From: Mucilaginibacter geliditolerans
Lineage (GTDB): Bacteria > Bacteroidota > Bacteroidia > Sphingobacteriales > Sphingobacteriaceae
Length of the DNA stretch: 64,000 bases
Assembly (NCBI RefSeq): GCF_014200495.1
Contig: NZ_JACHBY010000001.1
Span: 558,001-622,000, forward strand
Reading direction: 5' to 3'
The notes below the pieces were generated by a model. The model was not told the DNA's origin. It saw nothing but the letters and a program-made list of their open reading frames with translations, and ran no database searches. Shown here one piece after another: positions 32,943 to 41,471 of this stretch. The stretch's first letter is position 1; each line of letters starts with the position of its first letter. Position numbers and translations under genes: made by a program.

Positions 32943-33022
32943 TCGCTACTACTAAACCGCAATTTCATTCCATACAAATTTTCCTAATCAACAATAATCT
33001 TAAACTCTTTTAAACAAAGAAC
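32943..33022 (+). promoter_or_regulatory. C-rich, G-poor leader after leader peptide 2 (possible Rho loading region)
   Basis: The 80 bases between the leader stop and the porin ATG contain 20 C and only 3 G and no hairpin with a T-tract. Such unstructured C-over-G RNA is the signature of Rho utilisation sites. A ribosome held on the terminal Cys codons would cover the upstream edge. There is no intrinsic terminator here, unlike leader 1. Confidence 0.45.
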
Positions 33023-34174
33023 ATGAAACACTCGTACTTATTAAAGCCCCTATTTTTATTTATACTCCTGTTTTCGTTTGCTGCTGCCAGAGCCCAGCAA
33101 AGTGATGACCTGCTAAATGTCCTCATCAAAAAAAATGTAATAACACAGGAAGAAGCCGATTCAATCCGATCAGATGCCGCTATCAAAGAACAGAAGAAAC
33201 GCGATAAAGACAAAGAAAACCAACACGGTATAACCATTGGTAGCCGCGCCTTGCAGTTAAGCGGCCTGGTACAAACCGAATATGAAGGCTTTGAGCAAAA
33301 AGGTGTTAATAATACTTTCCTGCTGCACCGTGCCCGTTTGGATGTAAAAGGCGACATTAATGATAGCTGGAGCTATGAGGTATATACCGAATTTGCCGGT
33401 ACTACACCAAAATTATTGGATGCTTATACAACCTATAAAATAGCCGACTATTTAAAATTCACTGCTGGTCAGTTTAAAGTTCCTTTTTCTCTTGAAAGTC
33501 TGATTTCTGATAGTCAGCTCGATTTCATCGATCGCTCACAGGTTGTTAATGCACTTGCGGGCCGGTCAACAGATGTTATCGGTAATCAAAATGGCCGTGA
33601 TATAGGTATCGAGATCAGTGGTAGTTTTGCAAAAATAGATAATCGTTACCTGTTTGATTACACTTTTGGCGTTGTGAATGGTGCCGGTTATGATGTAACT
33701 ACCGATAATAATGGCCATAAGGATATAGTAGGCAGGTTAACCGTTCACCCTATCCAAAACCTGGATGTATCAGGTGATTTTTATAACGGACAAGGCTATT
33801 ATATAGTTGGTACAGCCAAAACTGCAACCAACAATAAAAGAAACCGTGAAGGTGTTGATGCCAGGTATACAATTGGCAATTTAGCTGTAGAGGCTGAATA
33901 CGATAAAGGCACAGACGGTACCATAAAAAGAGATGGCTGGTATGGTCAGGCTACCTATTTCGTCCTGCCTAAAAAATTACAATTAGCCGCTAAATATGAC
34001 ACCTACGATCCTAATAACATTACAGCAAACGTTCGCACCGATAATTATACAGGTGGTATAAACTACTTCTTTAATAACTGGGCAAGGTTCACGGTTAACT
34101 ATGTTGACCGTCGTGAAGAAGTTACCCAGATCAAGAATAATTTATTTGAAGCTCAACTACAGCTAACATTCTAA
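33023..34174 (+). CDS. OprP/OprO-type anion porin
   Basis: A 383-residue outer-membrane protein with a signal peptide (LFLFILLFSFAAARA). A short coiled-coil region (~28-65, VITQEEADSIRSDAAIKEQK) precedes a barrel of the phosphate-selective porin O/P family (LQLSGLVQTEYEGFEQKG, TAGQFKVPFSLESLISDSQL, GRDIGIEISGS, VNYVDRREE) ending in LQLTF with C-terminal Phe. The family conducts anions. As the first gene behind a cysteine-rich leader and before a Pst-like transporter, it probably supplies sulfate or a similar anion to the periplasm; this is inferred from context. Confidence 0.85.
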   Translation: MKHSYLLKPLFLFILLFSFAAARAQQSDDLLNVLIKKNVITQEEADSIRSDAAIKEQKKRDKDKENQHGITIGSRALQLSGLVQTEYEGFEQKGVNNTFLLHRARLDVKGDINDSWSYEVYTEFAGTTPKLLDAYTTYKIADYLKFTAGQFKVPFSLESLISDSQLDFIDRSQVVNALAGRSTDVIGNQNGRDIGIEISGSFAKIDNRYLFDYTFGVVNGAGYDVTTDNNGHKDIVGRLTVHPIQNLDVSGDFYNGQGYYIVGTAKTATNNKRNREGVDARYTIGNLAVEAEYDKGTDGTIKRDGWYGQATYFVLPKKLQLAAKYDTYDPNNITANVRTDNYTGGINYFFNNWARFTVNYVDRREEVTQIKNNLFEAQLQLTF

Positions 34175-34184
34175 CAAAAAGATC

Positions 34185-35165
34185 ATGAAAAACATACTAA
34201 ATTCACAAACACTAAAGGTTGGTGTATTAGCAATAAGCACGCTGATTGTAACCTCATCCTTTACAAAAAAGAATACCCCGGCCCCGGCATCTGCTGACGA
34301 CCTGCAGGGAACTATAAGCATATCTGGCGCGTTCGCCCTGTACCCTATCACGGTTAAATGGGCAGATGAGTTCAGAAAACTGCACCCTAACGTAAAATTC
34401 AACATCTCTGCGGGCGGTGCGGGTAAAGGCATAACTGATGCGCTGTCAGGTTTAGTTGATATTGGTTTAGCTTCGCGCGATATCAATCCGGCTGAAGTAA
34501 AAAAAGGCGCATATACTATTTATGTAACTAAAGATGCTGTTATTCCTACTTTTAATACAGCAAACCCAGATGCACCTGCTTTATTAGGTAAAGGTGTTAA
34601 AAGAGCTCAATTTGCCGACATATTTGTTACCGGTAAAATAACCGACTGGAAACAGGTTGCAGGCAGGGTATCTGTTCCTATTCATATTTATACTCGTTCT
34701 GATGCTGCCGGTGCTGCTGAAACATGGGCTAAATACTTCGACAAAAAACAGGAAGATCTATTAGGTGTAGCCGTTTATGGTGACCCGGGATTGGCACAGG
34801 CTGTTAAAAAAGATCCTACTGCTATCGGCTTTAACAATATAGCTTATTTATATGATCTTAAAACCCGTAAACAGGTAGCCGGCGTACATGCCTTGCCTAT
34901 TGATGTTAATGGTAACGGTAAAATTGATGCTGATGAGAATTTTTATGGCACTATTGATGAATTAACAGATGCCATAGCTACAGGTAAATATCCTGCGCCG
35001 CCGGCCCGTAATTTAGGTTTCTTGTTTAAAGGAAAACCACAGAAAAAAGAATTGATCGCATTTGTAAAATATGTATTAACCGACGGCCAAAAGTTTATTG
35101 ATGAGAACGGCTACATCGCCCTATCAAAACAAAAAATTCAGGACGAACTTAAAAAAGTTAATTGA
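34185..35165 (+). CDS. PstS-like periplasmic anion-binding protein with altered ligand loop
   Basis: A 326-residue type-II binding protein (signal VGVLAISTLIVTSSF). Family blocks are ISGAFALYPITVKWADEF, ISAGGAGKGITDALSGLVDI, GLASRDINPAEVKKG and FADIFVTGKITDWKQVAG. In PstS the phosphate oxygens are held by R-x3-S-G-T (Arg135, Ser139, Gly140, Thr141 in E. coli). Here the loop reads R171-S-D-A-A175-G-A177, so the Ser and Thr hydroxyls are both Ala. The Thr-Phe near the N-terminus of PstS is also replaced. With no phoU nearby and a cysteine leader upstream, a sulfur oxyanion is the more likely ligand. No cysP/sbp gene is seen in the window. Confidence 0.82.
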   Translation: MKNILNSQTLKVGVLAISTLIVTSSFTKKNTPAPASADDLQGTISISGAFALYPITVKWADEFRKLHPNVKFNISAGGAGKGITDALSGLVDIGLASRDINPAEVKKGAYTIYVTKDAVIPTFNTANPDAPALLGKGVKRAQFADIFVTGKITDWKQVAGRVSVPIHIYTRSDAAGAAETWAKYFDKKQEDLLGVAVYGDPGLAQAVKKDPTAIGFNNIAYLYDLKTRKQVAGVHALPIDVNGNGKIDADENFYGTIDELTDAIATGKYPAPPARNLGFLFKGKPQKKELIAFVKYVLTDGQKFIDENGYIALSKQKIQDELKKVN

Positions 35166-35241
35166 GTGTATTAGCGAATTAGTGATTGAGTGAATTTTCT
35201 CACCAATCACTAATTCACTAACTCACTAATTCACTCAATAA
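35161..35241. repeat. Palindromic repeat inside the transporter operon
   Basis: Starting in the binding-protein stop codon, words such as ATTGAGTG, GAATTAGTGATTGAGTGAA and their complements (CACTAATTCACT, TTCACTCAAT) form a long hairpin between the binding-protein and first permease genes. It resembles the palindromes that separate highly expressed binding proteins from permeases in other ABC operons. Confidence 0.65.
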
Positions 35242-35243
35242 AT

Positions 35244-36137
35244 ATGCAACTACGCTTAATAAAAGATAAAATCATTTCAAAACTGATGCTGGTGTTTACA
35301 CTGGCATCAGTTTCTCTCGTTATAATCATAGGGGTTGGTTTATACTACCGCTCCCTTCCTGTCCTGAATAATTCATCCTGGGGCCAACTATTAAGTTCCT
35401 CTGTTTGGAAACCGATGAAAGGCCTGTTTGGCTTTTACCCGTTTATTATGGGTACGCTATGGGTAACAGCAATTTCTATTATCATCGCATTGCCTTTGTG
35501 CCTGTTAACTTCTTTCTATTTATCGGAATATGCACACACACGCGTAAAACGTATCCTGATCCCTTTTGTAAACCTGTTATCAGGCATACCACCGGTTATA
35601 TTCGGTGTTTGGGGTGTATTGTTTATTGTGCCACTCGTGCAAAATCATATAGCGCCACATTTCGTTGAATATTCAACGGGGTATAGCGTACTGGCTGGCG
35701 GACTTGTATTAGCGGTGATGATCTTCCCGCTGATAGTAAGTATTGTAAACGAAGTATTAAATACCATCCCGCAGGAGCTAAAAGATGCCTCACTTGCACT
35801 TGGCGCTACCAAATGGGAAACCATAAAAAAGGTAACCATACGCAAGGCATTGCCGGGCATTGTAGCTGCCACCGTGCTGGCCATATCACGCGCCTTTGGC
35901 GAAACCATTGCCGTGTTAATGGTGTGCGGTAATAACGCTATAGTACCGCATTCGGTATTTGATACGGGTTATCCGCTGCCTGCGCTTATAGCCAATAACT
36001 ATGGCGAAATGATGTCGATACCTTTATATGATTCGGCTTTAATGTTTGCTGCTTTATTGTTATTTATAATTATCCTGTTATTTAACGTGATATCCAGAAT
36101 TATTTTAAACCGGTTGGAAAGGAACCTTGCAGGATGA
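35244..36137 (+). CDS. PstC-like ABC transporter permease
   Basis: A 297-residue inner-membrane permease with about six helices (LVFTLASVSLVIIIGVGLYY, GTLWVTAISIIIALPLCLLT, LLSGIPPVIFGVWGVLFIV). The cytoplasmic EAA coupling loop reads ELKDASLALGATKWETIKKV. It overlaps the next permease gene by four bases (ATGA at 36134). It belongs to the PstC branch, but in this operon it serves the altered PstS-like protein, so phosphate should not be assumed. Confidence 0.85.
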   Translation: MQLRLIKDKIISKLMLVFTLASVSLVIIIGVGLYYRSLPVLNNSSWGQLLSSSVWKPMKGLFGFYPFIMGTLWVTAISIIIALPLCLLTSFYLSEYAHTRVKRILIPFVNLLSGIPPVIFGVWGVLFIVPLVQNHIAPHFVEYSTGYSVLAGGLVLAVMIFPLIVSIVNEVLNTIPQELKDASLALGATKWETIKKVTIRKALPGIVAATVLAISRAFGETIAVLMVCGNNAIVPHSVFDTGYPLPALIANNYGEMMSIPLYDSALMFAALLLFIIILLFNVISRIILNRLERNLAG

Positions 36138-36979
36138 TCAAACGCAAATTAGAAGAACTTTTTATTAAGATACTGATGATACTCGCTACCATACTAGTGG
36201 TTGGCAGTTTCTTCCTGATCGTGGGCACCATATTCAGCAAAGGCTTACCTTATATGACATGGGATATGATCACCAAAATACCTGGTGGTGGTTTCTATAT
36301 CGGTAAAGAAGGCGGTGTATTAAATGCCATCATAGGCTCACTGTATGTGGCCGGTGGTGCAACCGTATCAGGACTCATCATCAGCATACCGGTAGCTATA
36401 TTCATTAACATGTACCTGTCGGGAAAAAACTTTATAACCGATGTACTGCGTACGGTGTTTGATGTGCTATTCGGTATACCATCTATAGTTTATGGAGCTT
36501 TTGGCTTCCTTATTATGGTTTACTTTGGTTTAAGGGCATCATTATTAGGTGGCATTATAGCAGTAACCTTATTGGTGATCCCGCTGCTTGTGCGCACGCT
36601 TGATGAAGTGATACGTACAGTACCCGGCGAACTGCGGGATGCTGCCCTATCCTTAGGCTCAACCCGCTGGGAAACGGCCAAAGTTGTTTTACGGCAGATA
36701 AGACCCGGAATTTTCACTGCCATACTCCTATCCTTTGGGCGCGGTATTGGTGACGTGGCATCCGTATTATTCACAGCCGGATTTAGTGATAACATTCCCA
36801 CATCACTGCATGAACCCGCTGCTACCCTGCCGCTGGCTATATTTTTCCAGTTGGGTAGCCCGGTTGAGGAAGTTCAGGGCCGGGCTTATGCCTCAGCGCT
36901 TATATTAACTATCGTAGTTTTAATTATTACTGTTTTATCTGAAATACTGATAAAGAAGTTCTCCAAACATAAAATTTAA
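36134..36979 (+). CDS. PstA-like ABC transporter permease
   Basis: A 281-residue inner-membrane permease with about six helices (ILMILATILVVGSFFLIVGT, GSLYVAGGATVSGLIISIPV, VLFGIPSIVYGAFGFLIMVY). The EAA loop is ELRDAALSLGSTRWETAKVV, a near copy of that in the partner permease. It overlaps both neighbours by four and one bases, so all three inner-membrane components are translationally linked. Confidence 0.85.
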   Translation: MIKRKLEELFIKILMILATILVVGSFFLIVGTIFSKGLPYMTWDMITKIPGGGFYIGKEGGVLNAIIGSLYVAGGATVSGLIISIPVAIFINMYLSGKNFITDVLRTVFDVLFGIPSIVYGAFGFLIMVYFGLRASLLGGIIAVTLLVIPLLVRTLDEVIRTVPGELRDAALSLGSTRWETAKVVLRQIRPGIFTAILLSFGRGIGDVASVLFTAGFSDNIPTSLHEPAATLPLAIFFQLGSPVEEVQGRAYASALILTIVVLIITVLSEILIKKFSKHKI

Positions 36980-37740
36980 TGACAAGTACTCCACATATCA
37001 GTGTTCAAAATTTAAATGTGCATATAGCCAACCAGCACATATTAAAGGATATCAGCATAAATATCCCCAATAAAAAGGTAACCTCAATTATTGGCCCTTC
37101 AGGCTGTGGTAAAACAACGTTATTAAAATCATTTAACCGTTTGCTGGATAACACTCCTGATGTAAAAATTACCGGTAAGGTTTTGGTTGATGGCGAAGAT
37201 ATTTATGACCCAAATGCAGAAATAACTCATATCCGCAAAAAAATGGGATTGCTATCACAACGCCCCTATCCACTACCTATGTCTATTTATGATAACGTGG
37301 CATACGGCCCGCGCATACATGGCAACCCCAAGAAAGCCGAGCTTGACGAATTAGTTGAAACACAACTAAAAGCAACCGGCTTGTGGAATGAAGTTAAAGA
37401 CCGTTTAAAGGCCCCTGCTTCAAAGTTATCTATCGGTCAGCAGCAACGCTTGTGCCTGGCACGTGGGTTGGCTGTAGAGCCTGAGATCATCTTAGGTGAT
37501 GAATCTACCTCAGCATTGGATCCTACCTCTACTCATATTATTGAGGATCTATTTATCGAACTGAAAGAAAAATACTCCATCGTTTTAGTAACGCACATCT
37601 TAAGACAGGCACGTCGTGTATCAGACTATATCATCTTTGTATACATGGGCAAGATCATTGAGTTTGGCCCTACTGAAGAAGTACTACTTAACCCAAAACA
37701 AGAGCTGACTAAAGAATATGTAAAGGGCTTTATCAGTTAA
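36979..37740 (+). CDS. PstB-like ABC transporter ATPase
   Basis: A 253-residue ATPase. Walker A is IIGPSGCGKTTLLKSF, the Q-loop GLLSQRPYPLPMSIYDNVAY, the signature KLSIGQQQRLCLARGLAVEP, Walker B IILGDESTSALDPTST and the switch His in VLVTHILRQARRVSD. PstB normally has an MDEP-type Walker B; here the residue after the catalytic Glu is Ser (GDES). No phoU follows, and a strong terminator ends the operon 20 bases later. Energises import by the PstC/PstA-like permeases. Confidence 0.88.
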   Translation: MTSTPHISVQNLNVHIANQHILKDISINIPNKKVTSIIGPSGCGKTTLLKSFNRLLDNTPDVKITGKVLVDGEDIYDPNAEITHIRKKMGLLSQRPYPLPMSIYDNVAYGPRIHGNPKKAELDELVETQLKATGLWNEVKDRLKAPASKLSIGQQQRLCLARGLAVEPEIILGDESTSALDPTSTHIIEDLFIELKEKYSIVLVTHILRQARRVSDYIIFVYMGKIIEFGPTEEVLLNPKQELTKEYVKGFIS

Positions 37741-37760
37741 AATCAATTGTTTAATGCAAG

Positions 37761-37795
37761 AAGAGCCTCTATCAGTCCCGATAGAGGCTCTTTTT
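37761..37795 (+). terminator. Terminator of the transporter operon
   Basis: AAGAGCCTCTATC (37761-37773) pairs with GATAGAGGCTCTT around a 6-base loop, followed by a T-run. It closes the sulfur locus before proBA. Confidence 0.88.
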
Positions 37796-37825
37796 ATTTA
37801 TAAAATATCTATTCAAAAAAATATC

Positions 37826-37871
37826 ATTTTAATCAATATTTTATTATTATCAGTCATTTTTTGATTAAAAT
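37826..37871. promoter_or_regulatory. Inverted repeat upstream of proB, possible operator
   Basis: ATTTTAATCAA (37826-37836) and TTGATTAAAAT (37861-37871) are perfect 11-base inverted repeats 24 bases apart in the very AT-rich 260-base region before proB. They may be a regulator site or chance in AT-rich DNA. Confidence 0.3.
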
Positions 37872-38001
37872 AAATCATTTTATATTAATTTATTCACAAA
37901 AAGCCTCATATTTGCTTATATACAATGTATTTAAAATAAATTTTAAATAAAATTGACCATTTTTATGATTTTTTGTATTAATTAAGGATAATTTATAGTC
38001 A

Positions 38002-39078
38002 ATGTCATTCAATTACAATCGGATAATAATCAAAATTGGTTCAAATGTTTTAACGCAGAATGACGGCTTACCCGATATAAACCGCATAACCCACCTGGTT
38101 GATCAGATTGCATCTATCAAAAAACAAGGCAAGCAGGTTATCCTGGTATCATCCGGTGCAGTTGCCTCGGGCAGAAGCTTGATAACCATATCTGAAAAAT
38201 ATGATGCCGTAGCCGCAAGGCAATTACTGGCGTCAATTGGCCAGGTAAAGCTCATAAATACTTACTCTCAATTATTCGAACGTTTTAATATACTGTGCTC
38301 GCAGGTATTGGTAACCAAGGAGGATTTCAGGGACAGGATGCATTACCTCAACATGAAAAACTGCCTCGAACTGTTATTACAATGCGATGTTATCCCGGTA
38401 GTAAATGAAAATGATGTGGTATCAGTAACCGAACTGATGTTTACTGATAATGACGAATTAGCCGGGTTGATAGCGTCTATGCTGAATGCCCAGGCACTTA
38501 TCATTTTGAGCAATGTTGATGGTATATATAATGGCGACCCTAAATTAGCCGGATCAAGCGTAATAAATGAGATCAATGGCGAAACGATTGATTTTTCATC
38601 ATTCGTAAACTCCGGAAAATCACAATTTGGGCGCGGTGGTATGATCACCAAATCAACCATGGCACAAAAGGTGGCAGCGCTGGGTATTGCGGTTCATATT
38701 GCCAACGGTACAAAAGACAATATACTAACCGATGTACTGGATAATAATGTGACACACACACGCTTTATCCCTAATAAAACAGCATCAGGAAAAAAAAAGT
38801 GGCTGGCGCATTCTGAAAACTACGCTACCGGCATAGTGCAGGTAAATGATGGTGCAAAAACTGCGCTTACATCAACCAGGGCTACAAGTCTGCTTCCGGT
38901 TGGCTTGGTAAATATCCTGTCCGATTTTAAAAAAGGCGATATTATTAAGCTGGTTGATTGTGCCGAAAAACTCATCGGCCTAGGTATAGCCGAATATAGT
39001 GCCGATAAAGCCAGGGAGCGGATCGGCCAAAAAAACCAGAAACCACTGGTGCATTATGATTATCTTTATTTGCAATGA
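38002..39078 (+). CDS. proB: Glutamate 5-kinase
   Basis: A 358-residue enzyme phosphorylating glutamate in proline synthesis. The kinase domain shows [76 protein letters not shown] and [19 protein letters not shown]-terminal PUA domain (~275-358, [20 protein letters not shown]) is present. Overlaps proA by four bases (ATGA). Confidence 0.95.
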   Translation: MSFNYNRIIIKIGSNVLTQNDGLPDINRITHLVDQIASIKKQGKQVILVSSGAVASGRSLITISEKYDAVAARQLLASIGQVKLINTYSQLFERFNILCSQVLVTKEDFRDRMHYLNMKNCLELLLQCDVIPVVNENDVVSVTELMFTDNDELAGLIASMLNAQALIILSNVDGIYNGDPKLAGSSVINEINGETIDFSSFVNSGKSQFGRGGMITKSTMAQKVAALGIAVHIANGTKDNILTDVLDNNVTHTRFIPNKTASGKKKWLAHSENYATGIVQVNDGAKTALTSTRATSLLPVGLVNILSDFKKGDIIKLVDCAEKLIGLGIAEYSADKARERIGQKNQKPLVHYDYLYLQ

Positions 39079-40334
39079 TAAGTACAATGAGCTACACCTC
39101 CTATTTTGAAAACGCGCTGATAGCTGGCAGGAAAATAAGCCCTGCCCCCGCCGCTATAAACAAGGTATTGGAAGACCTTGCAGCTGCTACCATTGCTCAA
39201 ACCGGATACTTGTTACAAGAGAATATTAAAGATCTGGACAGTATGGATCCAACTGATCCGAAATATGATCGCCTTAAACTTACGGAAAGCCGCCTGCAGG
39301 ATATTGCCAATGATATATTAGCGATAGCCAAACTGGAAAGCCCGTTGGGAGAGATATTATTAGATAAAATATTGCCTAATGGCTTGGAGATCTCGAAAGT
39401 AAGGGTTCCGCTAGGCGTTGTAGGCGTTATATATGAGGCAAGGCCAAACGTTACCTTTGATGTTTTCTCTCTTTGTTTTAAAACCGGAAATATATGCGTT
39501 TTAAAAGGCGGTAGCGATGCTGATTTTTCAAACAGGGCAATTATATCGGTAATACACCAGGTGCTTGCAAAACATAATATTGATGTAAATACAGCTACAT
39601 TATTGCCTGTTGAGCGTGAAGCTACCCAAGCATTGTTAAATGCCATAGGCTATATTGACGTGCTGATACCCCGCGGGAGTCAGTCGCTAATAAATTATGT
39701 ACGCAATAACAGCAAAGTGCCGGTTATAGAAACAGGCGCGGGTATTGTGCATACTTATTTTGATAAAACCGGCGATTTGGAGAAAGGCGCTGAAATCATC
39801 TTTAATGCAAAAACACGGCGTGTAAGCGTATGTAACGCGCTCGATTGCTTAATAATACATAGCAATCGGTTAAACGATCTGCCTAAAATAGCTGAGCGGT
39901 TATTAGAAAAACAGGTGGAGCTATTTACTGATGAAGATGCATATGCTGCATTAACTGGCCACTATCCTGCCAACCTTTTAAATAAAGCTGAGCAGGAGCA
40001 TTTCGGCACTGAGTTTTTATCGCTAAAACTGGCTATAAAAACGGTTGATAGTTTAGCTGGAGCTCTTGATCATATTGCCCAATATGGCTCGAAACACAGT
40101 GAGGCTATTATTTCTGAGGATGCTGAAAATATTGCTGCTTTTTTAAATAATGTAGATGCTGCGGCTGTATATGCTAACGCGTCAACAGCTTTCACAGATG
40201 GGGCCCAGTTTGGCTTAGGTGCCGAGATAGGCATCAGTACCCAAAAATTACATGCCAGGGGGCCGATGGGATTAGATGAACTAACCAGTTATAAATGGAT
40301 AGTTAAAGGTAACGGACAAACCCGCAATCCATAA
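39075..40334 (+). CDS. proA: Gamma-glutamyl phosphate reductase
   Basis: A 419-residue aldehyde-dehydrogenase-fold enzyme reducing glutamyl-5-phosphate to the semialdehyde. Blocks: [76 protein letters not shown], the catalytic Cys in [14 protein letters not shown], and [20 protein letters not shown]. The ATG at 39075 overlaps the proB stop, which favours coupled translation; a second ATG lies four codons on. Confidence 0.95.
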   Translation: MISTMSYTSYFENALIAGRKISPAPAAINKVLEDLAAATIAQTGYLLQENIKDLDSMDPTDPKYDRLKLTESRLQDIANDILAIAKLESPLGEILLDKILPNGLEISKVRVPLGVVGVIYEARPNVTFDVFSLCFKTGNICVLKGGSDADFSNRAIISVIHQVLAKHNIDVNTATLLPVEREATQALLNAIGYIDVLIPRGSQSLINYVRNNSKVPVIETGAGIVHTYFDKTGDLEKGAEIIFNAKTRRVSVCNALDCLIIHSNRLNDLPKIAERLLEKQVELFTDEDAYAALTGHYPANLLNKAEQEHFGTEFLSLKLAIKTVDSLAGALDHIAQYGSKHSEAIISEDAENIAAFLNNVDAAAVYANASTAFTDGAQFGLGAEIGISTQKLHARGPMGLDELTSYKWIVKGNGQTRNP

Positions 40335-40361
40335 AATCAATTTAACTTTAACAAAATAAAA

Positions 40362-40388
40362 AAGGTGCCTACCCTGAGTAAGCACCTT
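40362..40388. terminator. Bidirectional terminator after proA / after the 31-residue ORF
   Basis: AAGGTGC pairs with GCACCTT, with TAC/GTA extending the stem. The plus side runs into GTTTGTTTGTTTTG; the minus side runs into TTTTTT, so it also ends transcripts of the small ORF at 40425-40520. Confidence 0.75.
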
Positions 40389-40424
40389 GTTTGTTTGTTT
40401 TGTTTAGTCTTCTTTTTTTAGTTA

Positions 40425-40520
40425 TTAAACCAGGTAATCAAGAATTGCAACAAAACAAATGGCCACAAGGATTAATCCTTGTAATTTCTGTTCGATTGAC
40501 AGTTGGGTTAAAGCTCTCAT
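40425..40520 (-). CDS. 31-residue single-pass membrane peptide
   Basis: ATG at 40518-40520, TAA at 40425-40427. The peptide is MRALTQLSIEQKLQG followed by a hydrophobic helix (LILVAICFVAILDYLV). It has its own exact -33/-7 promoter (40545-40574) and is followed by a terminator with a T6 tract on its strand, so it forms a complete tiny transcription unit. I do not recognise a family. Confidence 0.7.
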   Translation of the reverse strand: MRALTQLSIEQKLQGLILVAICFVAILDYLV

Positions 40521-40544
40521 TTGTTTATTTTAATTAGGGTATAG

Positions 40545-40574
40545 CAAATATAATTTGTAATGCATTTGTTACAA
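40545..40574 (-). promoter_or_regulatory. Promoter of the 31-residue membrane ORF
   Basis: On the minus strand TTG (40572-40574), a 19-base spacer and TATATTTG (40545-40552), an exact Bacteroidota -33/-7 pair. The ATG follows 24 bases downstream. Confidence 0.7.
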
Positions 40575-41471
40575 CATGCAATTATATTTTTGCCAATTTT
40601 TTAAATAAAAAACCGTAACTCAGTATTCTCTTCAATTGTGCAATTATTTAATAAAATATTCGCAACAAATACGCCCCAATATTAAAATTCACCCTACCGG
40701 AAAATGTGAATAAAACCTCATTTAAATGATTTAAACTTAATTTTTCTGCTTATTTCCTAAAAAAAGGCTGTACAACCGTATTAAAGACAGGTCTTATTTA
40801 ATTTAATTATTACTTTACCAACCAGTAATACCCGATCAGTGTAATGGACAGGGCAATAGAACTAAGCAAACAGACTCAAACACATCTGATTAATCTAACT
40901 AACTAAGTTGAGCTAATATTAACAAGACAGCACCTGTTCTTAATTTACAGGAAAAAGCAATTATTTACTGAGGCAATATATAACGGGTTTACTTGATGTT
41001 TGTAGCTGCCAATAATAACTTGTGAACGGATATTCAAAAAATATATGTCTAAATTTTATAGGTGAAAAATCACGGCAAATATTTTGCCTGAGCGTCAACT
41101 TGAAATTGTAAACGACCAAGAAAAATCCCATTCTAAGTCCGGTTCATCTGCTCCAGAACAATTAGGTTACTGGCTACATTTTGGTCTTTTTGAATTACCT
41201 TGATTTGCAATAACGAGAGAGAAATATCCCAACGATAAATCTCAACATATATAAATTAAATATTTATATAATCTACATAAACATTTGATTATTAATATTA
41301 ATTAACTTAAAATTAATAGACAATCTATCCCCATTATCAATATCGTAATGGCAAATTATTAAAAACTGATAATCAATAAAATAGCGCTTAGGCAGATTAT
41401 TTAAACTATTGCCAGCCCTACCTACTAATTGAAATGTTAACTTTAGAACTCAATTATTACAACCTGATTCA
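40575..41471. other. Long AT-rich region without a recognised gene
   Basis: About 900 bases with frequent stops in all six frames. A minus-strand fragment ending SITLIGYYWLVK-stop (40815-40875) has no ATG, and a ~33-codon minus frame (about 41122-41233) resembles nothing I know. No tRNA, terminator pair or promoter-ORF unit was found. It may hold degraded gene remnants. Confidence 0.4.

Noticed and set aside
32943..33022. Search for an intrinsic terminator after leader peptide 2
   Set aside because: No hairpin followed by a T-run exists; hence the Rho-type proposal rather than an intrinsic attenuator.
33023..37740. Simple assignment of the operon as the phosphate Pst system
   Set aside because: No phoU, altered anion loop in the binding protein, and sulfur context make this unsafe, although phosphate is not excluded.
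40815..40875. Tiny minus-strand hydrophobic frame ending SITLIGYYWLVK
   Set aside because: Only TTG or no start is available after an upstream stop, and no promoter was found; kept only as a note on the empty region.
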